From Ktedonosporobacter rubrisoli (GTDB lineage: Bacteria; Chloroflexota; Ktedonobacteria; Ktedonobacterales; Ktedonobacteraceae), in NCBI RefSeq assembly GCF_004208415.1, contig NZ_CP035758.1, forward strand, positions 7,316,001-7,380,000: a stretch of DNA of 64,000 bases. The letters run 5' to 3'. A program made the translations under genes and the position numbers. The notes under the pieces were generated by a model. That model was not told the DNA's origin, ran no database searches, and saw only the letters and a list, made by a program, of their open reading frames with translations. This document shows, piece after piece, positions 43,989 to 52,851 of this stretch (position 1 is its first letter; every line of letters starts with the position of its first letter).

Positions 43989-45185
43989 TTACTTTTTGTC
44001 CTGCAGTGCCGCTACACCTGGAAGCGTGCGGCCTTCCAGAAACTCAAGAGAGGCACCGCCACCAGTAGAGACATGCGTCATCTGGTCACCTGCCTGAGCC
44101 TGCTCAACAGCGGCCGCGGAGTCGCCGCCTCCGATAATCGTGGTGGCCCCAGCCTTTGTGCGTTCGGCAAGGATCTCGATGACAGCCTTTGTGCCTTTGG
44201 CGAAAGCTGGCATCTCGGCTACGCCCAGGGTGCCGTTCCAGACGATAGTTCTGGCCGGCTCCAGGGCCGCACGAAAGCTTTTAACAGTAGCTGGCCCGAT
44301 ATCGAGAATGCGCCAGCCTGCCGGAACCTTGTCGCTCGCTACTACCTTGTGATCGGCATCGGCAGCGAAGCGGTCGGCAATAACGACATCCCCTGGAAGT
44401 TGGAGGGTGATGCCGCGCTGTTGCGCTTTCTTGAGCAGCTCGCCGGCCTCACCTACCTTGCTCTCTTCATAGAGCGAGTCGCCGATCTCTTTTCCTTCAG
44501 CTTTGAGGAAGGTATTGGCCATACCGCCGCCGATCAGGATAATATCGGCGATGCTGATCAGGCGTTCCAGAACGGCGATTTTGTCGGAGACCTTGGCCCC
44601 GCCCACGATGGCTGCAAAGGGCCGCTGAGGATTCTCCAGGGCCGAGCCCAGAAAGTTGATCTCCTTTTCCATCAAGAAGCCTGCCACGCCTGGCAAATAG
44701 TGGGTCGCGCCCTCTGTAGAGGCATGCGCGCGGTGCGCGGTGCCGAAGGCATCATTGACGTAAAGATCGCCAAGAGCCGCGAGCTGACGAGCGAAGTCCT
44801 GGTTATTCTTCTCTTCCTCTTTGTGGAAGCGTAGATTCTCAAGCAAGAGAACCTGGCCAGGCTGCAGGGCTCTGGCCTGGGCCTCGACTTCGGGACCCAC
44901 GCTGTCGGTAGCTGTCTGCACGGGTCTGTGCAACAGTTCGCTAAGGCGCCGAGCTACAGGAGCCATACGCAGCTTTTCCACGGCTTTACCATCGGGACGG
45001 CCCAGATGCGACATCAACACTACCGCTGCTCCCTTAGAGAGCAGGTACTCGATGGTGGGCAAGGCGGCAGTGATGCGCGTATCGTCGGTAATATGTTGCT
45101 CGGCGTCCAGCGGTACGTTGAAATCGACCCTTAGCAGCACACGTTTGCCCGCAACATCGATATCACGTATCGTTTGTTTGTTCAT
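43989..45185 (-). CDS. pgk: Phosphoglycerate kinase
   Basis: The 398-residue two-domain kinase transfers phosphate from 1,3-bisphosphoglycerate to ADP. It has KRVLLRVDFNVPLD, VVLMSHLGRPDGK, LLENLRFHKEEEKN, AIVGGAKVSDKI, a late NGTLGVAEMPAF and GGGDSAAAV. Full length and all signature loops are present. It starts 9 bases after the gap stop. Confidence 0.97.
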   Translation of the reverse strand: MNKQTIRDIDVAGKRVLLRVDFNVPLDAEQHITDDTRITAALPTIEYLLSKGAAVVLMSHLGRPDGKAVEKLRMAPVARRLSELLHRPVQTATDSVGPEVEAQARALQPGQVLLLENLRFHKEEEKNNQDFARQLAALGDLYVNDAFGTAHRAHASTEGATHYLPGVAGFLMEKEINFLGSALENPQRPFAAIVGGAKVSDKIAVLERLISIADIILIGGGMANTFLKAEGKEIGDSLYEESKVGEAGELLKKAQQRGITLQLPGDVVIADRFAADADHKVVASDKVPAGWRILDIGPATVKSFRAALEPARTIVWNGTLGVAEMPAFAKGTKAVIEILAERTKAGATTIIGGGDSAAAVEQAQAGDQMTHVSTGGGASLEFLEGRTLPGVAALQDKK

Positions 45186-45194
45186 TGCGCGATC

Positions 45195-46208
45195 CTAAAG
45201 CCCTTTTTTGCCTATGAAATCGGCAAGATCGGCAACGCGGGAAGAGTAGCCCCACTCGTTATCGTACCAGGCCAGCACCTTGACCATGTTGCCGCCCAGA
45301 ACCATTGTCGAGAGCCCATCTACGATGGAAGAATGGGAGTCGCCACGGAAATCGCTGGAGACCAGCGGCTCTTCTGTGTATTCAAGAATACCCTTGAGCG
45401 GGCCGGCGGCAGCCTCTTTAAAGGCCTGGTTGACTGCCTCTTTGCTGACTTCTTTGCGTGTGGTAGCCACGAAGTCAACTATAGAGACTGTGACTGTAGG
45501 TACACGCAGGGACATACCATCGAAGCGTCCCTTGAGCTCGGGAATGACCAGAGCCAGGGCCCGCGCGGCGCCCGTGGTGGTGGGAATGATGTTAGCACCC
45601 GCAGTACGTGCGCGGCGCAGATCCTTGTGAACCTGGTCAAGGATGCGCTGATCGTTGGTGTACGAGTGGATGGTATTCATGAGGCCATGCTCGATGCCAA
45701 AGGTATCGTTGAGCACCTTGGCTGTTGGCGCCAGGCAGTTGGTGGTACAGGAGGCGTTCGAAACAATGTGGTGTTTGGCCGGATCATACATAGAATCGTT
45801 GACACCCAGAACGATGGTAAGATCTTCACCTTTAGCTGGCGCAGAAATAATAACTTTTTTGGCGCCGCCGCGCAGATGGGCCGAGGCTTTTTCCGCGTCA
45901 GTGAAGAGTCCCGTGGACTCGATAACCAGCTGTACCCCAAGATCGCCCCAGGGAATCTGGGCCGGGTCGCGCTGGGAGATGACCTTGATTGTGCGGCCAT
46001 TGACGATAAGGGAATCGGGAGTGGCTTCGACCTCGCCGGGGAAGCGACCGTAGGTGGAGTCATATTTCAAGAGGTGAGCGTTGGTTTTTGTATCGGTGAG
46101 ATCGTTTACTGCAACCACCTCAATGTCTTCAGGATGGCGTTCAAGCATTGCCTTGAGAGACTGACGCCCAATGCGTCCAAAACCATTGATACCTACGCGG
46201 ATTGTCAT
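45195..46208 (-). CDS. gap: Glyceraldehyde-3-phosphate dehydrogenase
   Basis: The 337-residue NAD-type enzyme has the Rossmann start VGINGFGRIGRQ, the catalytic SNASCTTNCLAP and a GAARALALVIPELKGRFDGM segment. It is the first gene of the glycolytic gap-pgk-tpiA operon; AAGGAGAAC precedes the ATG. Confidence 0.97.
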   Translation of the reverse strand: MTIRVGINGFGRIGRQSLKAMLERHPEDIEVVAVNDLTDTKTNAHLLKYDSTYGRFPGEVEATPDSLIVNGRTIKVISQRDPAQIPWGDLGVQLVIESTGLFTDAEKASAHLRGGAKKVIISAPAKGEDLTIVLGVNDSMYDPAKHHIVSNASCTTNCLAPTAKVLNDTFGIEHGLMNTIHSYTNDQRILDQVHKDLRRARTAGANIIPTTTGAARALALVIPELKGRFDGMSLRVPTVTVSIVDFVATTRKEVSKEAVNQAFKEAAAGPLKGILEYTEEPLVSSDFRGDSHSSIVDGLSTMVLGGNMVKVLAWYDNEWGYSSRVADLADFIGKKGL

Positions 46209-46530
46209 TCCTTGTTCTCCTTGTTATGTTATATAAGCTGTTGCGCGAATTTTCCACGAGACCAGGATGTCCGCACGCCACAATGCCGGAAGGCATTTTT
46301 GCGGCGGGTGAGCCGCTCTGCTACAGCAGTCTTCTCTGACCTCTCCACCTGCCTGTGAAATGGGTATGAAAGTGGGTCAAGAATAACTTCCATGGCTCCA
46401 TTTACAGAGTATCACTTGATGGAAAACAGCACAAGTGGGTAAGGGAAAACAAAGCGCATTGACGCTAGTGACGGGTTCGCGTCGTCCCCGCCACCAGGTT
46501 GCATCGTGTACCGAGAGATTCAGGGAAGTC
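46209..46530. other. Gap upstream of gap, with a small hairpin
   Basis: These 322 bases contain AATGCC-GGAA-GGCATT (46282-46297) followed by TTT on +, a compact hairpin with a tetraloop. The gap promoter should lie here on the minus strand (TATATAAC near 46229-46236), but no -35 is convincing. Confidence 0.4.
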
Positions 46531-47967
46531 TTATTCAATAGGGATAACGCCTATGGAGAAGCGGATATATTCATCTGTATAGCTGAAGCCGGAGCCGGGC
46601 ACGCCAGCAATCCCGGTCTTCTCAAAGAGTGAGAAGGCGTCCTCCTCGCTCTGTAACCTGCTCCAATTGTAAACAGTTGCATCATCATCGATGTAGACCT
46701 CGGCAAAGAGCCCTTGTTCCGCTTTGATGCGCTCAAGTTGCGCGATCAGGCGCTTACGCCTGTAGCGGTAGAAGGCGCGGAGCTTCTCATTAAGCCAGGG
46801 ACGCTCTTGCAAGAGGCGATAATAGGCCATATAGCGAATCTGCCACTCGCCGGGCAGAGAGGCCATGCTATTGGTCCAGCTGGCGACGATGGCAGTGGCG
46901 ATGGCGGGATCGCCGAAGGTAACCCAGCCAAAGCGCTCACCGGTCAGGGTGAAGTTTTTAGAGAAGCTGCTCACAAAGATGGTGTGCTGCAACACGTCGG
47001 GAGCGGTGAAGGTTGCCATACGCGCCAGGTCCTCTTCGGGCTTGCCGGTCCCGATGTAGGCGAGGTCGGCTAGAATATAGAGGGTGCGACCCTGCTCCCA
47101 ATAGCGGCGCAGCACTGCATGGAGCGCGTTGAGCTCATCGGCTGTATAGGCAAAAGTAGTGGGGTTGTTAGTAACTGTTAGATAAATCAGGCGGATATCG
47201 GGCCAGCTTTGCAGGATCTGTTCCAACTGGTGCGGCGTCAATTTGAAGCGCTGTTCCGGTGAGGTTGGATAGCCATGCAGGTGATAACCGTAAGATCTGG
47301 CCTGCCATTCGGGAACGTTAAAGCCAGGCTGTGGGAAAAGGATGCCAATACTTTCGTCGCTCTGTTGGCGCAGATGGAAGGCCATGCCGCGCAGAACTTT
47401 ATCAATACCGTCCATGGCACCCAGGCTGAGATAGAGCTGGTTCACGGAGACCTGAATACTCCATTTTTGCATTTCCTGTACCAGCCAGGAGCGCAAGACT
47501 GGATTCCCAACGCCGTAAATGTCATAAATACGTGGATCGAAATGATTGGACAGCAATAGGCGCTCACATTCCATCATCTGGTTGCGCAGCCAGAGATAAG
47601 CCTCGCCCGTGGCTGTATAGTCATGCAGCTGTTCGCCTGGCAGGGCTATGCCCAGTTCGTCGGCCAGCAGGCGATAATCGCTCGGGCCTCCCGGCTCACC
47701 TTCGCACTCAGTGACCAGCCGTAGATTGACATCTCCAATGGTACGATTGACGATTTCGGTGCGCTGTACTTCCGGGGCTATATTGCGCTTGCGGCATTCT
47801 TGCTCCAGCTCAGCTACAATGCGCGCCATGACGCGAATCGGACCAGGACCAGATAGCAGTAGTGGTCGATAGTGGCGAAGTAATTCACTGCGTAACTGCC
47901 GCAATAAGGTTTGTTGTTCCTGTAACGACGTGGTGGGCGAGTTCACAGAAGAATCGTGAGTAATCAC
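46531..47967 (-). CDS. PLP-dependent aminotransferase, class I/II
   Basis: The protein of about 478 residues is a fold type I aminotransferase. It shows the YGVGNPVLRSWL cofactor-loop region, FPQPGFNVPEWQ, YLTVTNNPTTFAYT, the acidic ILADLAYIG and the Schiff-base Lys in SSFSKNFTLTGERFGWV. The N-terminal 100 residues before the core are longer than usual. Substrate not predictable. GTG at 47967 is preferred because GGGAG precedes it; the frame is open to TTG 48015. Confidence 0.85.
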   Translation of the reverse strand: MITHDSSVNSPTTSLQEQQTLLRQLRSELLRHYRPLLLSGPGPIRVMARIVAELEQECRKRNIAPEVQRTEIVNRTIGDVNLRLVTECEGEPGGPSDYRLLADELGIALPGEQLHDYTATGEAYLWLRNQMMECERLLLSNHFDPRIYDIYGVGNPVLRSWLVQEMQKWSIQVSVNQLYLSLGAMDGIDKVLRGMAFHLRQQSDESIGILFPQPGFNVPEWQARSYGYHLHGYPTSPEQRFKLTPHQLEQILQSWPDIRLIYLTVTNNPTTFAYTADELNALHAVLRRYWEQGRTLYILADLAYIGTGKPEEDLARMATFTAPDVLQHTIFVSSFSKNFTLTGERFGWVTFGDPAIATAIVASWTNSMASLPGEWQIRYMAYYRLLQERPWLNEKLRAFYRYRRKRLIAQLERIKAEQGLFAEVYIDDDATVYNWSRLQSEEDAFSLFEKTGIAGVPGSGFSYTDEYIRFSIGVIPIE

Positions 47968-48206
47968 TAATTGCGCTCCCTTCGCATGCGCGCCTCGTGG
48001 CGCATCTCCTTCCAAAGAGCTGCCAGTCTACATTGACTGACCTGTAGTCAGTGTAACATAAGAAATTGAGCGGCGACAAGGTACTCAGAAGCGTGATTCA
48101 CTGCTTCTCTACTAGCCATTATACACAACTATCGATCCATTTCAGGGAGATGGAGGAGGCTGATGGCTGGGCTTGCGTTGTGTTGAGAGATCTGTTAAAG
48201 TGATAT

Positions 48207-48250
48207 TTAACATTCTCTTAATATTCAATTAACATTGAGTTAATATTTGG
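48207..48250 (+). promoter_or_regulatory. Four 11-bp direct repeats (OmpR/PhoB-type box)
   Basis: TTAACATTCTC, TTAATATTCAA, TTAACATTGAG and TTAATATTTGG start at 48207, 48218, 48229 and 48240, exactly 11 bp apart, all TTAA(C/T)ATT. Tandem hexamer-type repeats with 11-bp spacing are how PhoB/PhoP-like response regulators bind. The box lies in the 419-base gap upstream of the TauE/SafE gene, which otherwise shows no gene. Confidence 0.6.
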
Positions 48251-48434
48251 CGAACGTCAGCGATGCCCACTCATTGAGCTATTCCCCAGATTGCCAGGCC
48301 TATCTTTGTCGATAGCTTGCTCTCTTGTGAGCTGGGAGGGATAGATTTCATGGCCATGGACATTCTGTTGAATGGTTCAGGGGGACGAAGCATTTACATG
48401 CTTTGCAGATTTTTTCGGCAGGAGGTGATGCGCA

Positions 48435-49745
48435 TTGAAGCAAAATTTTTCGCAAAGTGTTTCCTCGACTCACGAGATAGTGCAGAAGAGACGTTTGGCG
48501 CCCAGAGGGCCCGACGATTTTATGCTCAAAGGGATCGTGACAGTGCTCCAGATAGGTGTTCTAAGCAGCGCGCTACTTATCCTGCTGGGGCTATGCCTGC
48601 AACCTTTTCGACCTGGCGGCTTCTCTGCTGAGCGCCTGGTGACTTTTCCACAGACCCTCAATCAGGTCTGGGCCGAGATAAGCAGCTATTTTGGACCTCA
48701 AGCCGTAATCACTCTTGGCCTGTTACTGCTTGTCACTACGCCAGTTTTACGCGTCGGCGTTTCCCTGCTAGGTTTTGCCAGGGAGCGCAATCGCAAATTT
48801 GTAGTGATCACCTCGCTTGTCCTGCTTATTCTTCTGCTGAGCCTGTTGCTGGTAAGCCAGGGGCAGAGGGCTGGCTATGTCAGCGATATTCACCATCTTC
48901 ACTTTTCGTTCCTGGTGCTGGCTCTGATCTTTGCCGGCTCTATCTGTGCCGGCCTGCTGGGAGCGCTGGTTGGCTTAGGCGGCGGCGTGCTGATTGTGCC
49001 TCTGCTCACGCTTGTCTTTGGCCTGCCGATTCATTTTGCCATAGGAGCTAGCATCATTTCGGTTATCGCTACCTCAAGTGGGGCGGCTGTGGCCTATGTG
49101 CGCGATCAAGTGACCAATGTAAAGCTTGGCATGTTTCTTGAACTGGCCACAACCACGGGTGCGGTCAGCGGAGCCTTCCTGGCCGGGCTGCTTGCGCCGG
49201 CAACGCTCTCGATTGTCTTTGGGGTTATCCTGCTGCTCTCTTCGCTCCCGATTCTTTTTAAGCTTGGCGAAGAGATTCCCAAAGATGTGCAGAATGATCG
49301 TCTGGCCAGCTGGCTCGATCTCGCGGGATCATATCCCGATCGCCGCTCAGGTCGTACAATCAGTTATCACGTGACACGTACACCTATCGGGCTGGCAATG
49401 ATGTATGTAGCCGGCGTAATCTCCGGGCTGCTGGGCATTGGCAGCGGCGAGTTCAAAGTCCTGGCCCTCGATACCTTGATGCATCTACCTATGAAGGTTT
49501 CCAGCACTACCAGCAACTTTATGATTGGAGTCACCGCCGCGGCCAGCGCTGGCATTTACTTCTCGCGCGGCGATATTCCGCCCTTGCTGGCCGGTCCGGT
49601 TGCCCTGGGTATTCTGCTTGGCGCTTTGCTGGGAGCCCGTTTGCTCATGCATATGAGTAACAAAGCCTTGCGCCTTGTCTTCCTCCCCGTGATCGCGCTT
49701 GCCGCCCTGGAGATGGTCCTGCATGGTCTGGGCCTGGGACTCTGA
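48435..49745 (+). CDS. DUF1634-TauE/SafE fusion permease
   Basis: The 436-residue membrane protein joins two modules. Residues about 30-150 have three helices with ARERNRKFVVITSLVLLIL, resembling DUF1634. Residues about 155-436 are a TauE/SafE permease with LLGALVGLGGGVLIVPLLTL and GVISGLLGIGSGEFKVLALD, the paired glycine-rich repeats. The family exports sulfite or organosulfonates or moves other anions. In many genomes DUF1634 is a separate gene after the permease, so this N-terminal fusion is unusual. The start is TTG at 48435, after a perfect AGGAGGTGAT. Confidence 0.85.
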   Translation: MKQNFSQSVSSTHEIVQKRRLAPRGPDDFMLKGIVTVLQIGVLSSALLILLGLCLQPFRPGGFSAERLVTFPQTLNQVWAEISSYFGPQAVITLGLLLLVTTPVLRVGVSLLGFARERNRKFVVITSLVLLILLLSLLLVSQGQRAGYVSDIHHLHFSFLVLALIFAGSICAGLLGALVGLGGGVLIVPLLTLVFGLPIHFAIGASIISVIATSSGAAVAYVRDQVTNVKLGMFLELATTTGAVSGAFLAGLLAPATLSIVFGVILLLSSLPILFKLGEEIPKDVQNDRLASWLDLAGSYPDRRSGRTISYHVTRTPIGLAMMYVAGVISGLLGIGSGEFKVLALDTLMHLPMKVSSTTSNFMIGVTAAASAGIYFSRGDIPPLLAGPVALGILLGALLGARLLMHMSNKALRLVFLPVIALAALEMVLHGLGLGL

Positions 49746-49973
49746 GCGCCGCGAGCCTGGTAGACGGGAGTCGAATTTTTGCTGTTCCTTCTGCCAATTT
49801 TTTTGACAGGATTGGGAGCGAAAAGCCTAAGATTAGCTGATCTAAAACCTTGTATGAGAGGTGCTGCGCTATTATGTATGCCAGATAGAAGTATAATTTG
49901 TGCCGGGCTTACTCTAGCAGTAGATAGGCAAATGGCACCAGGGATGATGTGTTAGTAGATGAGGAGGTTTACT

Positions 49974-50558
49974 TTGACTGGTAATGTACGACGACATGCC
50001 GCAGGGCCAGGAGTGCGTACTGAGAATGAGGTGTCGGCGCTGCATGATGAGCGCGTCCACGCGGCGGCTTTCAAAGAACTTTTTAAACGCTATCTCGGGC
50101 GTGTATATCGCTACTTACGCGTGCGCGTTGCCTGTGAAGAGGAAGCGGTGAGGCTGACCCACGTTGTTTTTCTGCGCGCTTTAGAGGCGCTTCCCCAGTA
50201 CCAACCCTTACGCGGCTCATTTGTGGCCTGGCTGGTGAGTGTGGCGCGCCGGGTTGTTGAAGAGCCAGGAGCGCGAAGAGGCGGAGTGCGAGGCGTCAGC
50301 GATGCTTTGCCCGTCTTGCTCCATCCGGAAGTGAGGTATGGGAGGCAGTTTGCTACGCTTCCCCAGGAGGCCATTGCGAGGCTGGGTCTGCTTATATCTA
50401 GATTGAGTCAGCCCGAGCGAGATCTGTTAGCTCTCTACTTTGCCGCCGAGTTAAATGTACTGGAGATTGCCCAGGTGCTGGAGAGGCGTCCCGAAGCTGT
50501 TAAAAAGCAGTTAGGATCTCTACTGTTAGCAATCAAGGAGCGTTATTATGCAGTCTAG
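49974..50558 (+). CDS. Small sigma-70 family (ECF-like) factor
   Basis: The 194-residue protein has a region 2-like helix set (FKELFKRYLGRVYRYLRVRV, then RGSFVAWLVSVARRVVEE) and a region 4-like helix-turn-helix (LSQPERDLLALYFAAELNVL, EIAQVLERRPEAVKKQLGSL). The region 2 core is divergent, so promoter recognition is hard to guess. TTG at 49974 is chosen as start because GAGGAGG ends 6-7 bases before it; the upstream ATG at 49959 would overlap that ribosome site. The next tiny gene overlaps its end. Confidence 0.75.
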   Translation: MTGNVRRHAAGPGVRTENEVSALHDERVHAAAFKELFKRYLGRVYRYLRVRVACEEEAVRLTHVVFLRALEALPQYQPLRGSFVAWLVSVARRVVEEPGARRGGVRGVSDALPVLLHPEVRYGRQFATLPQEAIARLGLLISRLSQPERDLLALYFAAELNVLEIAQVLERRPEAVKKQLGSLLLAIKERYYAV

Positions 50559-50742
50559 GCCCGCTGAGGAGATATGTACAGAACTTGATATGCAGGCTGA
50601 CGCGCGCCTGCTGCAGCTCATTCATGATCTGGCAATGGCCTATGGTGAGCCCGAGCCGGCGCTGGAACTGAAGCAGGCCTGGGAGCTTTTGCCAGCTTCC
50701 CATCGCCTATCAGGAAGCCTGGATGATACACCCTTAAGTTGA
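50548..50742 (+). CDS. Tiny protein overlapping the sigma-factor gene
   Basis: The 64-residue acidic protein overlaps the sigma gene by 11 bases. It has one helix, ARLLQLIHDLAMAYGEPEPA, and no membrane segment or zinc motif. AAGGAG lies at 50537-50542. Translational coupling suggests it works with the sigma factor, for example as a small regulator, which is inference. Confidence 0.5.
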   Translation: MQSRPAEEICTELDMQADARLLQLIHDLAMAYGEPEPALELKQAWELLPASHRLSGSLDDTPLS

Positions 50743-50792
50743 GCAGCGCTTCATAGAACAGATTTCTTTGGCGTCAGTTTCCCGCTGAGCGG

Positions 50793-50808
50793 TGTTTCAC
50801 GTGAAACA
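50793..50808. other. parS: parS site (perfect)
   Basis: TGTTTCACGTGAAACA, identical to the classic ParB/Spo0J binding site. It is intergenic, about 12 kb from oriC. Confidence 0.93.
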
Positions 50809-50964
50809 TTCGCTCGTGTTAAACATAAAATGATAGCAAGGTCAGATTTCTTCTCTGCCTTGCTATCGTGCGGCCAGCCTGCCCAACTCTATTATGCTTC
50901 CCGGATATCCGTTACGCGGGACGGAAAAGCGCATGGGCGACCAGAGAGGTCACCCAGCGCTTGA

Positions 50965-52851
50965 TTACATCGCGTTTTCCTGCAGGACGCTTGAAGTGAA
51001 CTGGCTGTTATAAAGATCGGCATAGAAACCGCCTTTGGCCAGCAGTCCTGAATGCGTACCCTGCTCGATAATGCTACCATGGTTCATAACCAGGATCAGA
51101 TCGGCATTTCTGATCGTAGAGAGCCGGTGAGCAATCACAAAGCTTGTTCTACCCTTCGTCAGCTCATTCATGGCTTCCTGGATAAAAACCTCGGTTCGCG
51201 TATCGACGCTGCTGGTTGCTTCATCAAGGATCATAACCGCGGGATCGGCCAGGATTGCGCGTGCGATGGTCAAAAGCTGCTTCTGACCTTGTGATATATT
51301 CGAAGCCTCTTCATTCAAAACCGTATCGTAGCCAGCGGGCAGCGTTCTAATGAAGTGATCCGCGTGAGCAGCCGTGGCGGCTTGAATGATCTCCTCTTCC
51401 GTCGCTCCAGCTCGTCCATAGGCGATATTCTCACGAATCGTGCCGCTAAAGAGCCAGGTGTCCTGTAAAACCATGCCGAACATGCGGCGCAGGTCGCCGC
51501 GCCTGAGCTGCGTAGTTTCTACGCCGTCGATGAGAATTTTGCCTCCATTGAGCTCATAGAAGCGCATCAATAGATTAACCAGCGTCGTTTTGCCGGCGCC
51601 AGTTGGGCCAACAATGGCGATCATCTGACCCGACTTAACATTAATATTCATGTCCTCGATCAGAATAGCGTCATCTTTATAACCGAACTTCACATGCTCA
51701 AACTGCACATCGCCTTGCGGAGCCTCAATGATCTTGGCCGTAGCCGGATCGGGAATCTCTTCTTCCTCGTCGAGAAGCTCGAAGACGCGCTCGGCCGAGG
51801 CGACGGTTGACTGAATGATATTGGCGATATTGGCGAGCTGAGTGATCGGCTGCGAGAATTGGCGTGCATATTGAATAAAAGCCTGCACATCGCCGATCTG
51901 AATCGCTCTTTGCGTGACCAGAAGACAGCCAATGATACTGACCAGCACATAACCAATGTTGCCAATAAACATCATTAGCGGCATGATGATGCCAGAGACA
52001 AACTGGGCCTTCCAGCCTGCGTCATAGAGCGTACCGTTGAGCTCATCGAACCTGGCCACGGCTTTGCCCTCGTGGCCGAAGGCTTTAACGATCTTGTGGC
52101 CTGTAAACATCTCTTCTACATGGCCGTTGAGCTCGCCAAGTGAGCTCTGTTGCTGCATAAAGTAGCCCTGTGAGCGTTTAGCGATCACCGTAGTGACAAA
52201 CAGGCTCAACGGCAGAGTCAGCAAGACAACGATCGTCAGAAGCAGGTTGATCGAGAGCATCATGACGACAACGCCAACCAGGGTGACGATAGACATAATC
52301 AGCTGGGTTAAGCTCTGCTGCAAAGTACTGCTGATGTTGTCCATATCGTTGACGGCGCGGCTCATAATTTCGCCATGTGTGCGCGAATCGAAAAATTTCA
52401 ATGGCAAGCGCGTGAGCTTTTCATCCACTTGTTTGCGCAACTCGTAGGTTGTTTTCTGGGCCACGCTGGCCATAATATACTGTTGAATGAAGTTGAAAAT
52501 CGCGCTGATCACATAGAGTATACCCAGGATAATTAGGATGTGCATAATCGCGCTGAAATCGACCCCGGCTCCGGGAACACCCTTGATCTTCTGCATAAGA
52601 CCCTGGAAGATGATAGTTGTAGCATCACCAAGTATCTTTGGGCTAACAATAGTAAAGATGGTACTGATCACCGCAGTAATGATTACTGCGAGCAGCGCGT
52701 ACTTCTGGGGCAGCAGATAGCTGGCCAGCCGTTTCAGCGTGCCTTTAAAGTCTTTGGCTTTTTGCACTGGCATGATCAAGCCGCCGACAGGTCCCCCCCT
52801 GCCGAAAAAGCCGCCGCGATTCTGCTGATCTTTTGCGCGCGCGTCACTCAT
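50965..52851 (-). CDS. ABC exporter half-transporter, subunit 2
   Basis: The 628-residue protein has six membrane helices (about 55-350) fused to an ATPase. Motifs: Walker A GPTGAGKTTL, the signature NISQGQKQLL (SQGQ for SGGQ) and Walker B VMILDEATSSVDTR, followed by IAHRLSTI. An N-terminal Gly/Arg/Gln tail of about 40 residues is unusual. Its start overlaps the stop of subunit 1 (ATGA), so the two form a heterodimeric exporter of the multidrug type. Substrate unknown. Confidence 0.92.
   Translation of the reverse strand: MSDARAKDQQNRGGFFGRGGPVGGLIMPVQKAKDFKGTLKRLASYLLPQKYALLAVIITAVISTIFTIVSPKILGDATTIIFQGLMQKIKGVPGAGVDFSAIMHILIILGILYVISAIFNFIQQYIMASVAQKTTYELRKQVDEKLTRLPLKFFDSRTHGEIMSRAVNDMDNISSTLQQSLTQLIMSIVTLVGVVVMMLSINLLLTIVVLLTLPLSLFVTTVIAKRSQGYFMQQQSSLGELNGHVEEMFTGHKIVKAFGHEGKAVARFDELNGTLYDAGWKAQFVSGIIMPLMMFIGNIGYVLVSIIGCLLVTQRAIQIGDVQAFIQYARQFSQPITQLANIANIIQSTVASAERVFELLDEEEEIPDPATAKIIEAPQGDVQFEHVKFGYKDDAILIEDMNINVKSGQMIAIVGPTGAGKTTLVNLLMRFYELNGGKILIDGVETTQLRRGDLRRMFGMVLQDTWLFSGTIRENIAYGRAGATEEEIIQAATAAHADHFIRTLPAGYDTVLNEEASNISQGQKQLLTIARAILADPAVMILDEATSSVDTRTEVFIQEAMNELTKGRTSFVIAHRLSTIRNADLILVMNHGSIIEQGTHSGLLAKGGFYADLYNSQFTSSVLQENAM

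Noticed and set aside
46282..46300. Intrinsic terminator of the aminotransferase gene
   Set aside because: The T-run is on the + strand while that gene is on the minus strand, so it cannot end that transcript.
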